Shown: positions 8,333-17,513, numbered from the stretch's first letter. The stretch: 64,000 nt of DNA from an uncultured Anaerobiospirillum sp. (GCA_944390115.1 CALXOW010000003.1:1-64000), one strand, 5' to 3'. The notes: a model not told the origin generated them from the letters alone. Translations and numbers: made by a program.

Positions 8333-10141
8333 CTAAGGCTTGAGGTACTCGTACCAGCACTCGTTGATTTGGCTTTCTAAAATCAAGGTGCTCAGTTCCA
8401 AGACTTGGTTCGGGCTAAAGTCCAAGGTGACCAAGGTCTCGTGCTCTAAGGACTCGCGTTTGCGCTCAGGGGGTGTGACTAAATCATGATAAGCCTCATG
8501 TTGGCGTAAGGAGGCTGCACGAAAAGCCCGGCGTTCCTTGGTATTGATTCCAGCATAAAGGGCCGTGTGCTCATAATCAAGCTGCGCGGTATCAAGTTCA
8601 GCGTGCGGCGCAGGCTCAGAAGCCACCGGACTAGCGTTGCTCACTTGAGCCACGTCGGCGTGAGCTTGAGCTACATTAGCTGCATCGGTGCTGGTTTGAG
8701 CTACATTGGCGTGAGTTTGTGCCACGTTTGCTCCGTCAGTGCTGGCTTGTGCTGCGTTAGCTGCGTCGAAGCTGGTTTGGGCCATGTTGGCTCCGTCGGT
8801 GCGAGCTTGGGCCATGTTGGCTCCGTCGTTAAAGGCGCTCTCATCTGAGTCTTGCCGTGGATCAGCAAGGAGGTGGCTCCTTACCCACTCGTCATCGTCA
8901 GCAAAATCTGGGTCTTCATCGACAAAATCTGAGTCGAAATCTACCAACGATGCGTCGGCCATTGATGCAGCCGCAAGCTGGGCATGAGCGTCGTCCGGTT
9001 GGGCCTTAGCTACGGGGGCGTCAGCGGCGGCTGGGGCCGCAGGTGCAGCGTCTGCGGCTTGGTTTGTGCTCTCAGGGGCGGGCGCTTGGGCCGTGAGGGC
9101 TTTTAAGACCTGACTTTCGGGCTCATTGAGGTCTTGCTGGTGGTGAGTCAGAGCTGAGAGCTCCTCGGGCGTGTATTGCGCCAGGGTGGCCTCGATATGC
9201 GCTTTATCTTCGTCGCTGTCGATGAGGTAGGCATTGACGCCATCGGACATGGCTACGACCTTGTTACCGCCGATCACGCCAAAGGCCGGGCCCTTGATGT
9301 GCTCAAAAGGAGTTGGGTTGACGCTCTTGCCATGGCGCTTGGTCTCAAGCTCGATGCGCCTTTTAGCTAGATCGGCATTGGTTAGAGCCGGGGCACTCAT
9401 CACCGGATCATTGAGCTCAGCTGAGGACATGGTGCGCGCGCTTAAGGCTTGCGCCGGGTCGCGTGCCGGGTGCGCATCAATCGGCGCATATTGCACCGGA
9501 GTGTTCATAAGCTCGGGAGCGGGCGCCTTCATCAAGGTCGCCGGAGTATCCACCGTGCTTAAGACATGGGTGTGCGAGGTGATGATGCTTGGGTTGAGCT
9601 TGCGCTCCTTGGTGTAGGCGATGAGTTTGTCGGTGAAGTACTCGCCTAATTCTTGGGAGCTAAAGAGCGTGCTTAACCCCTTGATCGCGCACAGCCCTAA
9701 GTAGGCGCAATCCTGCTTTAAGGCGGAGAGATTGGGCTCGTAGTCAAAGTTCTTGATGAGATAGCCGTAGTCGAGGGCGAAATTGTAAACATCGCGCCCA
9801 ATGGCCTCATAGACTTGATCGAGCTCGCTTTGCACGGTGATGCGCGCCAGCTGCTGGGCGCTGATGCAGGCACCTAAGTAGATGATGAGCTGGTCGAGCT
9901 CGTCGTTTTTGAGCAGGCAATAGCGGTCGACCGGGCGCTCAAAGTAATAGGAAATATTGTGCTCTTCGTGAAAGCGCGCCAGCTGCGGATGGAGCCGGTA
10001 GAGGCTGTCGGTGATTGCATTGGGGTCCTGTTGGCGCAAGGTGCGCTGCTTGGCGGTGAAGTCAGCATTAAAGCTCAAGATACGACCGAAGAGGTCGCCT
10101 TGCGTTAACAAGTACTGCACATAGTATGGGCTCATGGCCAT
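8333..10141 (-). CDS. Array head protein with alanine-rich repeats, unknown function
   Basis: 602 residues from the ATG at 10141 (AGGGG 7 bases upstream; a TTG at 10156 is less likely). The N-terminal ~200 residues are helical (LLTQGDLFGRILSF, DELDQLIIYLGACISAQQL, GRDVYNFALDYGYLI). The pattern faintly recalls SctK/YscK proteins of type III secretion, but no other secretion gene is in the window, so I do not assign it. The middle is Ala/Pro/Asp-rich, with about six copies of an ~11-residue unit like DGANVAQTS at about 455-520, preceded by an acidic stretch (DSDFVDEDPDFADDDEW). The last ~70 residues are again ordered (LVTLDFSPNQVLELSTLI). It is the first gene of the array and likely sets its promoter. 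Confidence 0.8.
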   Translation of the reverse strand: MAMSPYYVQYLLTQGDLFGRILSFNADFTAKQRTLRQQDPNAITDSLYRLHPQLARFHEEHNISYYFERPVDRYCLLKNDELDQLIIYLGACISAQQLARITVQSELDQVYEAIGRDVYNFALDYGYLIKNFDYEPNLSALKQDCAYLGLCAIKGLSTLFSSQELGEYFTDKLIAYTKERKLNPSIITSHTHVLSTVDTPATLMKAPAPELMNTPVQYAPIDAHPARDPAQALSARTMSSAELNDPVMSAPALTNADLAKRRIELETKRHGKSVNPTPFEHIKGPAFGVIGGNKVVAMSDGVNAYLIDSDEDKAHIEATLAQYTPEELSALTHHQQDLNEPESQVLKALTAQAPAPESTNQAADAAPAAPAAADAPVAKAQPDDAHAQLAAASMADASLVDFDSDFVDEDPDFADDDEWVRSHLLADPRQDSDESAFNDGANMAQARTDGANMAQTSFDAANAAQASTDGANVAQTHANVAQTSTDAANVAQAHADVAQVSNASPVASEPAPHAELDTAQLDYEHTALYAGINTKERRAFRAASLRQHEAYHDLVTPPERKRESLEHETLVTLDFSPNQVLELSTLILESQINECWYEYLKP

Positions 10142-10306
10142 AGCTTTGCCCCTCAAACCTCACATCAAGCAATAAACAATCTGCCCTTGCTCCAAAGTTT
10201 GTGCCAAGAACACCCGTGGTTGAGCACCAGGTTGATGCACCAAACTGGCCATAGTTTAGCGCGCCTGATGTGAGAAAAATAGGCAAGCAGTTAAGACTGT
10301 GAGCTA

Positions 10307-10335
10307 ATTACAGCCTAATTCACTGTCTTTATAAT
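10307..10335 (+). promoter_or_regulatory. Promoter for the metallophosphoesterase gene
   Basis: ATTACA at 10307-10312, a 17-base spacer and a perfect TATAAT at 10330-10335 give a good sigma-70 promoter about 65 bases before the start codon at 10401. The GC-rich stretch after the -10 box (GGGCGC) recurs after other -10 boxes in this window. Confidence 0.65.
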
Positions 10336-10400
10336 GGGCGCAAACTAGGCTCGGTGCAGAAGCCTTAAGTGTGTGTGTCTTTTGTTGGTAGGAGCAAGCA

Positions 10401-11819
10401 ATGGCAGCATTGCATATCTCGGCGGCGATCTTCGTGATTTACGCCCTGGTCTCACTGGTATGGCCGCTTAGAATTAAGACCGGCCTCAAGCTCATCTTGG
10501 GCGCCTTCGTGATTGCCTTTGGCCTCAAGTACGTGGTGTACTCGCACTTTGGCTCAATCCTGATGCCAGATTTGCCCCCATACTTGATTGTGGCGATGGA
10601 GGCGGCCTATTCAGCGCTGATGCTGATGGTGCTGATGGCCTTGATCAAGGATATCTGCTTGTTCCTGCGCTGGCTGTACCGCAAGTTTAAGCGCTCCCGT
10701 GCTATTCAAAAGAGCGCCGCTCAATCTATTAAGGGCTCTGCCGCCGCTCAGGGCTCAGCGGTGGCAACTAAAGGCGCCGCCGTAGCCACTACCAGTTCTC
10801 AGGTTGGGGCGCACCGCCAGGTCGGCAAGAGCGAGTTTATCTTCGTCAATAAGCGCAGTGGCTATGGTCGTCCGCGCCTCTTGCTTCATAGCATCATCGC
10901 GGCCGTGGCCTTAGTGGCAGGTTTTGGTGGCACCATTAGCCAGTTATCGGTGCCGGATGTGGTCGAGCACGAAATTGCGATCAAGAACCTGCCGGAGGAG
11001 CTCGAGGGCTTCACTATTGTTCAGCTGACTGATTTACACTTAGGTCCAATTCTCAAGCGTGACTTCTTAGCCGGAGTGGTAGCGCGCACCAACGAGCTTA
11101 AGCCTGATTTGGTGGTGATCACCGGTGACTTGGTCGATGGCCCGGTCTCGGTCCTCAAGGACGAGTTCTTACCCCTCAATGACTTGAAGGCAAGTTATGG
11201 CGTGCTCGCGGTCACGGGCAATCATGAATATTACTCGGGCGTGAACTCGTGGCTTGAGACCTGGGAGGCACAGGGCATTACCTTCCTTGATAATGAGCAT
11301 GTGCGTCTGCTCAAGGTACCGCTGGCCATTGCCGGTGTACCAGACCCACGTAGGGGCTTAAGCCCAGTAGCGGGCGCTGATGTAAATAAGGCGCTCAAGA
11401 CGGTGCGTCCATACCCATTCACTGAAGCCGCCTATCGTCACTGGACCGATAGCGTCGCTGCAGTAGGGGCTGCCGCCGGTAGTGCCGCGCTCAATGTCAG
11501 CTCCTATGTCACCGATGCTTTGAGTGATGTGAGTGACAATGAAGCGGTGGTCAAGATCCTGCTGGCGCACGAGCCGACCATCATGGCGCAAAATCCGGAC
11601 GTCGATTTAGTTTTAACCGGCCACACCCATGGCGGCACGATGTTCTTTTTACAGCCGCTCATCGCACGCTTTAATTTAGGCTATGTCTCGGGCCTGTATC
11701 AGGTCAATGAGCGCACGAAGATCTACGTCTCCAATGGCACCGGCATTTGGTCGGGCTTCTCCTGCCGCGTCTTAGTACCTGCGGAAATCACGCGCTTTAC
11801 TCTGCGCTCAGCTGATTAG
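10401..11819 (+). CDS. Membrane-anchored metallophosphoesterase (YkuE-like)
   Basis: 472 residues. Three membrane segments lie at about 3-22, 28-49 and 61-89, then a basic Ala/Ser-rich linker, and a fourth hydrophobic segment at about 162-180. The catalytic calcineurin-like domain starts near 203 and has all the metal ligands: DLHLG (D211, H213), GDLVDG (D243), GNHEYY (N275, H276), H390 in LLAHEP and GHTHGG (H408, H410). Related YkuE/YaeI-type proteins are binuclear phosphoesterases; some hydrolyse lipid or UDP-sugar pyrophosphates, so an envelope substrate is plausible but not shown. AGGAG lies 6 bases before the start. It is followed 9 bases later by an SDR gene, likely in one operon. Longer than the family's usual ~270-370 residues because of the N-terminal membrane part. 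Confidence 0.88.
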   Translation: MAALHISAAIFVIYALVSLVWPLRIKTGLKLILGAFVIAFGLKYVVYSHFGSILMPDLPPYLIVAMEAAYSALMLMVLMALIKDICLFLRWLYRKFKRSRAIQKSAAQSIKGSAAAQGSAVATKGAAVATTSSQVGAHRQVGKSEFIFVNKRSGYGRPRLLLHSIIAAVALVAGFGGTISQLSVPDVVEHEIAIKNLPEELEGFTIVQLTDLHLGPILKRDFLAGVVARTNELKPDLVVITGDLVDGPVSVLKDEFLPLNDLKASYGVLAVTGNHEYYSGVNSWLETWEAQGITFLDNEHVRLLKVPLAIAGVPDPRRGLSPVAGADVNKALKTVRPYPFTEAAYRHWTDSVAAVGAAAGSAALNVSSYVTDALSDVSDNEAVVKILLAHEPTIMAQNPDVDLVLTGHTHGGTMFFLQPLIARFNLGYVSGLYQVNERTKIYVSNGTGIWSGFSCRVLVPAEITRFTLRSAD

Positions 11820-11828
11820 GATAGAAGT

Positions 11829-12650
11829 ATGGACGTTATGATTCTCACCGGTGCCGGGCAGATTGGTCTGGCGATCGCGCGTCGTTTAGGCTACGGCCAC
11901 AAGATCGTGATTGGCGATAAGAGCCTGGAGCACGCTCAGGACATGGCGGCCATCATGAACCAGGCGGGCTTTGACGCTGCGCCCTATGCTATGGATTTAG
12001 CTGACCGGGCCTCGATTGTCGCAATGATTGAGCAGGCTCAGCAGTTAGGTCCGATCAAGATGCTGGTTAATGCCGCCGGTGTGTCCCCAAGCCAAGCCTC
12101 AATTGAGACCATTCTCAAGGTCGACCTCTACGGCACAGCAGTGCTGTTAGAAGAGGTAGGTAAGGTGATCGCCCCTGGTGGTACTGGTGTTACCATCTCA
12201 AGCCAATCGGGACATCGTATGCCGGCTTTAGGCGCGGAGATTGATCGCCATCTGGCGTGCACGCCAAGCGAAGAGCTGCTCTCGCTGGAGGTGCTCCAGC
12301 CTCAGAATATCAAAGACACCTTGCATGCCTATCAGCTGGCCAAGCGCTGCAACGTCAAGCGTGTCATGGCTGAGGCGGTCAAGTGGGGTGAGCGCGGGGC
12401 CCGTATTAATTCGATCTCACCGGGCATCATCGTGACGCCGCTCGCCCTCGATGAGTTCAATGGTCCACGCGGTGATTTCTATCAAGATATGTTCGCCCGT
12501 TGCCCGGCTGGGCGTCCTGGTACCGCCGATGAGGTGGCCAATGTCGCCGAGCTCATCATGACGGAGCGTGGTGCCTTCATCACCGGTTCTGATTTCTTGG
12601 TTGATGGTGGTGCCACCGCCTCTTACTTCTACGGTCCGCTGCAGCCGTAA
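11829..12650 (+). CDS. SDR-family NAD(P)-dependent oxidoreductase
   Basis: 273 residues, cytoplasmic. Rossmann features are the nucleotide-binding GAGQIG at 8-13, a D35-type strand end (VIGDKS), DLADRAS at about 56-62, NAAG at 81-84, the catalytic Ser in ISSQSG (124-127), YQLAK (Y168, K172) and SPGIIVTP at 197-204. The catalytic Ser and Tyr are about 41-44 residues apart instead of the usual ~13, so there is an extra loop as in some hydroxysteroid-dehydrogenase-type SDRs. Asp after beta-2 suggests NAD(H). Substrate unknown. It follows the phosphoesterase by 9 bases and is closed by a strong terminator. Confidence 0.88.
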   Translation: MDVMILTGAGQIGLAIARRLGYGHKIVIGDKSLEHAQDMAAIMNQAGFDAAPYAMDLADRASIVAMIEQAQQLGPIKMLVNAAGVSPSQASIETILKVDLYGTAVLLEEVGKVIAPGGTGVTISSQSGHRMPALGAEIDRHLACTPSEELLSLEVLQPQNIKDTLHAYQLAKRCNVKRVMAEAVKWGERGARINSISPGIIVTPLALDEFNGPRGDFYQDMFARCPAGRPGTADEVANVAELIMTERGAFITGSDFLVDGGATASYFYGPLQP

Positions 12651-12676
12651 ACCAAGGAGCAAGCAAGTTTTCATCA

Positions 12677-12708
12677 GGCTGTGCCATTAAGGCATGGCCT
12701 TTTTTTTT
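12677..12708 (+). terminator. Rho-independent terminator after the SDR gene
   Basis: A 9-bp stem (GGCTGTGCC with GGCATGGCC, two G-U pairs), loop ATTAA, followed by nine T residues. It lies 27 bases after the stop codon. Confidence 0.85.
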
Positions 12709-14021
12709 GTGTGTGTGTTTTTTCTTCCTCTTGGGGACGGGGGCGGGGGCCTGTCGGCGCGACGACGAAAACATAAAATCATAGGGGCGCACAGCTGCTT
12801 GAGCAGAAAGCAAATTATGGTCGTCAAGGTTGCAGCTAGTTACAGCGTGAAACTTTTTTCAGCAGTTTAACTTAAACAGATCAGTACACGGGCACAGAGA
12901 CTAAGTGCGGGGCAATATGGAGGAGAGCTTAGAGCTTAATGTGCACTCAATGGACGGCACAAATGACTAACGGACCGGCTTTATGGCGGGAGAAAAAAGA
13001 GCTCACTTGACGCGAGCACAACTGTAGACAAAACGGCTTTTATGCGCGCTTAAACTTGGAAACGATTTCCTGTGCTGTAATAGCTAGAGCCCAAGTCTGT
13101 TGGTAGTAGCCCATTTTGGGCGCACCTGGCACCCTAGAGGTACGGGGCCGATATTTGTGCGCTTTTTGTCCAAATTGCGAGCTAGGCGGCACGGTACACG
13201 ATACCACAATTGCCCTTTTGGGTAGACAATGGGGGCAAATCTGCAATTAAGTGTGGTTGTGTGCCATGATGTAAACGTTTACATTTGACTTAAACACGGG
13301 CTTAAGCGCTTAAGCAATCCCGCTTAAGGGTAGACCACGCTGCGCCAAACAGGGCGGCCAGAGCAAGACTCGTCTTAGTCTACCTCTAGGTAATAAAACT
13401 TGTATCTAGATAGGTACTAAAACCGCATGGTTATTGGCCTTGAGCTCAGTTTGTACCGGTCAAATTTGCTGGTTACTGGCACATAGTGTGCAAAGCTTAA
13501 GTTGGGCGGGCACCATTGCACCTGAATGGTGCGTTAAATGCCCGTGACATTATTGGTTCCGTGTGGATTGCTTGCGTCTGGACTAAGAGGTTATCGAGTC
13601 TGGGTTTGTTCAAGAGTGAGTCTGGACGCTGGGGCGGGGAATTGTGCCCAAAGGGATAGCCGATTTGGTCTTAAGGCACCTCGAACGTGCCGAGCGTGAG
13701 CGTATGCTCTCAGCCTTTGCGCCAGCTTGGGCGTTAAGGGCTGTCCTCAGCGTGAGACTAACACTGCGCGTGAGGTTAACACGAAGCAGAGATACGCGCG
13801 GGAGCCGACTAGTAATGTTGAGGTAGGGCTTCAAGAGCCGTACCCATGGGGCTGGGGCCCGAAAGCACGCTGTATCGATCCAAGCTTTCCCTAGGGCTGG
13901 GAGGTTCATAGTACAGATGGTTGCAGTGACTTTATTGGGACATTGCCTATGAGGCGATAACGGCTAAGTAACGCACTTGTACTTAGTTGAATGACTGGTT
14001 TGGACTGGACTTTGGCTCGAT
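12709..14021. other. 1.3 kb intergenic region
   Basis: No reading frame here looks protein-like. It holds two palindromes of LacI-operator type (13058-13070 and 13270-13283). The rest is unstructured to my eye. With the 850-base gap after the next gene it isolates the transposase-like gene. Confidence 0.55.
13270..13283. promoter_or_regulatory. Perfect 14-bp palindrome, LacI/GalR-type operator
   Basis: TGTAAACGTTTACA is fully symmetric around a central CG, the hallmark of LacI-family operators. A LacI-type regulator gene lies 3.3 kb downstream. A second, weaker site, GGAAACGATTTCC, lies at 13058-13070. Confidence 0.5.
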
Positions 14022-15704
14022 ATGCAGGATAGCAACAAGCTAAGAGACGAATTGATGCAGCAGGTCTATGGCCCTAATTTAGATGAGGCCAAGTCTGGTG
14101 CTGAGGTCTTAAGCCTCATCAAGAGTCTGGGGCAAGGCATGGCCCGCGATCAGGCTTTAAATGGTGACCTGAGCGCAGAGGACATGGCGGCCTTGCTTGC
14201 CCATGAAGAGTACCAGCGTGCAGCCTTAGAGACGGCTCTGACCTTTCCTTACCTGGACGAGGCCGCTAAGGCCCAAGCCCTGCGCACCTACGATTTTGAA
14301 GCCCTGAAAAATGAGAGCATGGCTCTCCACGCCCAGTCCCAAGGAGCAGATTGGACCGCAGAAGATGGTGCGGCCCCGACTCAAAGCCGCGTGCACTACC
14401 AAAGTCCTTTTAGTTATGAGTTCTGGGAGCTCAGAAACGTCCAAGCTAACACCAATGTCCGCTCGATTTACAAATCACGCGGCGTGTCCTCGCGTTTAGC
14501 TGAGCTGACGCCGGCGGCCAAGTACCGGGGCTCGCGCTATGCCATGGCCCCTGAGCTCTTAGCTGCGGTCAAAGAGCTCAATGCGCGTGGCCTGTCCTTA
14601 GAGGAAATCTCCACGCAGGTACAGGCGCGTTTTAAGATTCAGGTCTCGGTCAACCGCTTAAGCTCCTTATTGCGCTATGGTCTGCGTGAACTCAACGAGT
14701 TCAACCAGCGCCGCCTCAATCCTTGCTACCCGATTATTTACATCGAGGTTGTACCGCTGCGCATGCTCACCAGCGCTAACTTGCTGGTCGAGCACCCCTT
14801 TTACTTCATCATGGGCCTTGATTTCAAAGGCGACCAAGAGCTGCTGAAAGTCTTTAACCTGCCTAAGGACTATGACCGTCCAGGAGCGCAGGCTCAGATG
14901 TGGCAGCGTGCCTTACAAGACCTCAAAGAGCGCGGCTTAGTCGACCCGATTTACTTTGTCACCGGGGCGCTCCAAGAGTTTGATGAGCCGCTGCGTGAGG
15001 TTTACCCGCAGGCCATCTATCAGCGCTGTGTTAGTTCCATGCTCGACGAGGCCTTAGCCTTAGCCGGGAGCTACGGTCCTGATGTCTCCGCCTCGGACTT
15101 TAACGACTTCACCAATCACTTTCGCAGCTTAGGTTCGTGCAAGACGCTGCTGGAATGCATGAAGCTCTTTAGCATTTACGAGCGGCGCTGGCTGGGGAAG
15201 TTTGCCGGAGCTGATCGCACCATTGCTTTCTTGCGTGAGAACTTTGTGTTCTTTGAGCAGTACTATGCCGCCGAGCCTGCGATTCGTGCCTCGCTGCGGG
15301 CGCTCAAGCCGCTTGATAACATCATCAACAACGTGCGCCGCGCCATTCGCAATGATCACAGCTACATGTTCTGCGATGTGCTCCACACCTTATGCCGGGT
15401 GTTGGAGATCGAGCGCTACTACACGCTCAAGCGCCGTCCGGTCCAGTGGCGCCGGGCGCTGCATTGCATGTTTGATGATGCCTACACCAACAAGATCATC
15501 AGCAAATATTTAAGCCTAGATGACGTGCGCTTATCTGAGCGCAGTGTCAAGCGCGATCTCGCTAAAAGCCGCAAGCTCAAGAAGGCCGAGTCCAACGCCT
15601 TCAAGCATGCCCTGGTGGTACAGGAGCATATGGATCAGCTCACCTCAGGTGAAGTCCCGGTGGTGGATATCCTTGAAGACGATAGCCCGGAATCCGAAGA
15701 TTAA
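14022..15704 (+). CDS. Catalytically dead IS256/Mutator-type transposase homologue
   Basis: 560 residues. From about 186 onward it follows the IS256 transposase plan: a helix-turn-helix (LNARGLSLEEISTQV) and KIQVSVNRLSSLL, then NQRRLNPCYPIIYIEVV, GLDFKGDQELL, WQRALQDLKERGL, YFVTGALQEF, YPQAIYQRCVSSM and the C-terminal helical block with IRASLRALKPLDNIINNVRR and PVQWRRALHC. At the three DDE positions I read E242 (family D, in YLDAL), G315 (family D, in SDG) and I435 (family E, in TTNAIE); the conserved His after QRC is Ser. An N-terminal ~170-residue extension is not part of the family. The reading frame is intact and long, so it is probably a domesticated DNA-binding protein, not an IS. Function unknown. 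Confidence 0.72.
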   Translation: MQDSNKLRDELMQQVYGPNLDEAKSGAEVLSLIKSLGQGMARDQALNGDLSAEDMAALLAHEEYQRAALETALTFPYLDEAAKAQALRTYDFEALKNESMALHAQSQGADWTAEDGAAPTQSRVHYQSPFSYEFWELRNVQANTNVRSIYKSRGVSSRLAELTPAAKYRGSRYAMAPELLAAVKELNARGLSLEEISTQVQARFKIQVSVNRLSSLLRYGLRELNEFNQRRLNPCYPIIYIEVVPLRMLTSANLLVEHPFYFIMGLDFKGDQELLKVFNLPKDYDRPGAQAQMWQRALQDLKERGLVDPIYFVTGALQEFDEPLREVYPQAIYQRCVSSMLDEALALAGSYGPDVSASDFNDFTNHFRSLGSCKTLLECMKLFSIYERRWLGKFAGADRTIAFLRENFVFFEQYYAAEPAIRASLRALKPLDNIINNVRRAIRNDHSYMFCDVLHTLCRVLEIERYYTLKRRPVQWRRALHCMFDDAYTNKIISKYLSLDDVRLSERSVKRDLAKSRKLKKAESNAFKHALVVQEHMDQLTSGEVPVVDILEDDSPESED

Positions 15705-16556
15705 GCGGGAACTTCCAGCAGGGGCTCACTGGGCACGGGCACAGTGCCCGCTGAGCGGCACCGGCGCGAGCGTAGTGCCTTGCTGAACGGAAACCCAGTA
15801 CCAAGCTGGCTAGAAACAGTGCCAGCGCGGGTACAGTACCAGCGCGCTCAGTCAGCGCAAGCACAGAGCCAACGAAAGCACAGTCAGTGGAAGCACAGCG
15901 CAAACACAGTACCAGGCGGGAGTAGGGGCTATGTCTGCTCTGAGTATTGGTGGTAGCACGGGCGAAGATCAGCCCTCAATGTTAGGGCGTGTGACCCATG
16001 ATGGTGCATGCACCAAATTGTCCTGGTGATGGTAATTGAGCCATCAAATGCCTACTTTGGGATGTTTCTAGCTTAATTATGCGCGACACAAAGTGAGAGG
16101 TTTGTTGCAAAACTCGATGTAATCTTTGCAGAACTTTGCATTGGGTTTGCCTAAGACCGGGTGCTTGTGATAAGGTTAGCTTGCACTACTAAGTGATTGG
16201 GGCAAAGGGTTGAGGCCGTTTGGCCCGATACTCCGCGCCCATAGGGATAGAACTTCACTTAGCTTACCTTGAGCCACCAATACCACAGACTAAGTGCTTT
16301 AGTGGAAGGGATAGCCAGTAAAGCAGCAGGTCTAAGCGCTGTGCGCTTATTCTTGTGTCACGGCAAGCATTCATTGACTCAGCCAGCAATGGCCGGTAAA
16401 TGTAGTGCTTGGCTCAAGGTGGTGCTCTAGTACTTTGTACTGAGCTTGCGTGGCAAGCTCAGCTAGACTCAGAACGAAGCTAGCCTCGGCTAGCTTTTCT
16501 TGTCTTTGGTCTCGGTTGGCTAGGCAAGCGCGTTGCGATGGACTGTGGGGTTGGAT
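15705..16556. other. 850-base intergenic region with degenerate short repeats
   Basis: Immediately after the stop, 15720-15930 is built of loosely repeated units around ACAGTGCC/ACAGTACC and GCACAG, including a near-palindrome GGGCACAGTGCCC. The remainder, toward the regulator, is AT-richer with scattered TTGCA motifs near 16102-16150. No gene is visible. Confidence 0.5.
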
Positions 16557-17513
16557 ATGGCCACTAATACGCAAATTGCTCGAGAGCTCGGAATCTCTGT
16601 GGCTACCGTGTCGCGGGCTTTAACCCGGCCGGAAATGGTCGCAGCCAATACCCGTGAACGCGTCTTGGCCAAAGCACGCGCCTTAGGCTTAAAGCCTGAA
16701 CCCAAGGGCAAGAGCAAAGTCACCGTACCTGTAGACGAGAATAAGTGCTTAGGCGTAATCGTCGCCGATCTCAACAATCCCTTTTCCGCAGGCGTGCTCA
16801 ATGCCATCAGTCAGCGCGCGCACGAAGACGGCGTACGCATTATCCTAGGGGTAAGCAATGAAAGCGCGGTGGTCGAGCGCCAGCTCTTAACTGATTTCAA
16901 TCAATGCGACTTACTGGGCCTCATCGCCATGCCGGTCGGGGCGCCGCTCACCATTAATCTCAATTGCCGCAATGTGGTCACGGTCGACCGTCCCTGGGAA
17001 GATAAGGACTATAAGTGCGCCTTACTCGACAATGCGCAGGCGGTGGCTATTGCCTACGAGCACCTTAGGGCACGCGGTCATGAGCGCATTGCCTTTTTGT
17101 CGGGTAAATCCAGTCTCTACACTTTTCGTGAGCGTCTTAATGCCGCTAAGAGCTATGGCCTCGAGTGCTTTGAGCTTGATGCCTTAGAGTACAGCGAGCT
17201 CTATAACCAAGCGATTATGCGCGCGGACATCTTGCTCAAGCGCAGTGATCGCCCGAGCGCCATCATCACGGCCAACAATGCCATCACCTCTGGTGTGGTC
17301 TATGCGCTCACCCAGCGCAATGTCCAGATGCCGCAGGATATGGCCTTAGTCTCGATTGGCGATCCGGATTGGTGCCGCTTTTTCCCTGCGCCGATCACGG
17401 CGGTCAAGACGCCTGATATGGAGCTTGGTTACTGCGCTTATGACATGCTCAAAAAGAGCGAGCCACGCATCCAGCTCATCGAGCCGAGCCTCGAAATCCG
17501 CTCTTCGAGCTAA
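16557..17513 (+). CDS. LacI/GalR-family transcriptional regulator
   Basis: 318 residues from the ATG at 16557, which places the helix-turn-helix at residues 4-23 (NTQIARELGISVATVSRAL) as usual for the family; a TTG at 16533 would add eight residues outside the fold. A hinge-type segment (VLAKARALGLKP) follows. The periplasmic-binding-like effector domain runs from about 62 (LGVIVADLNNPFSAGVL), with ISGKSS-like and TANNAITSGVV blocks and VSIGDPDW near 272. It represses or activates sugar genes in response to a small ligand in related proteins; ligand unknown. Neighbouring Bcr/CflA genes and the 13270 palindrome are possible targets. Confidence 0.88.
   Translation: MATNTQIARELGISVATVSRALTRPEMVAANTRERVLAKARALGLKPEPKGKSKVTVPVDENKCLGVIVADLNNPFSAGVLNAISQRAHEDGVRIILGVSNESAVVERQLLTDFNQCDLLGLIAMPVGAPLTINLNCRNVVTVDRPWEDKDYKCALLDNAQAVAIAYEHLRARGHERIAFLSGKSSLYTFRERLNAAKSYGLECFELDALEYSELYNQAIMRADILLKRSDRPSAIITANNAITSGVVYALTQRNVQMPQDMALVSIGDPDWCRFFPAPITAVKTPDMELGYCAYDMLKKSEPRIQLIEPSLEIRSSS

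Noticed and set aside
13610-13909. 99-codon minus-strand frame in the 1.3 kb gap
   Set aside because: No ribosome binding site, Arg/Leu/Ser-rich composition typical of chance frames in GC-rich DNA, no family pattern.
14022-15704. Active insertion sequence
   Set aside because: Catalytic residues are lost and I see no terminal inverted repeats or target duplications around the gene.
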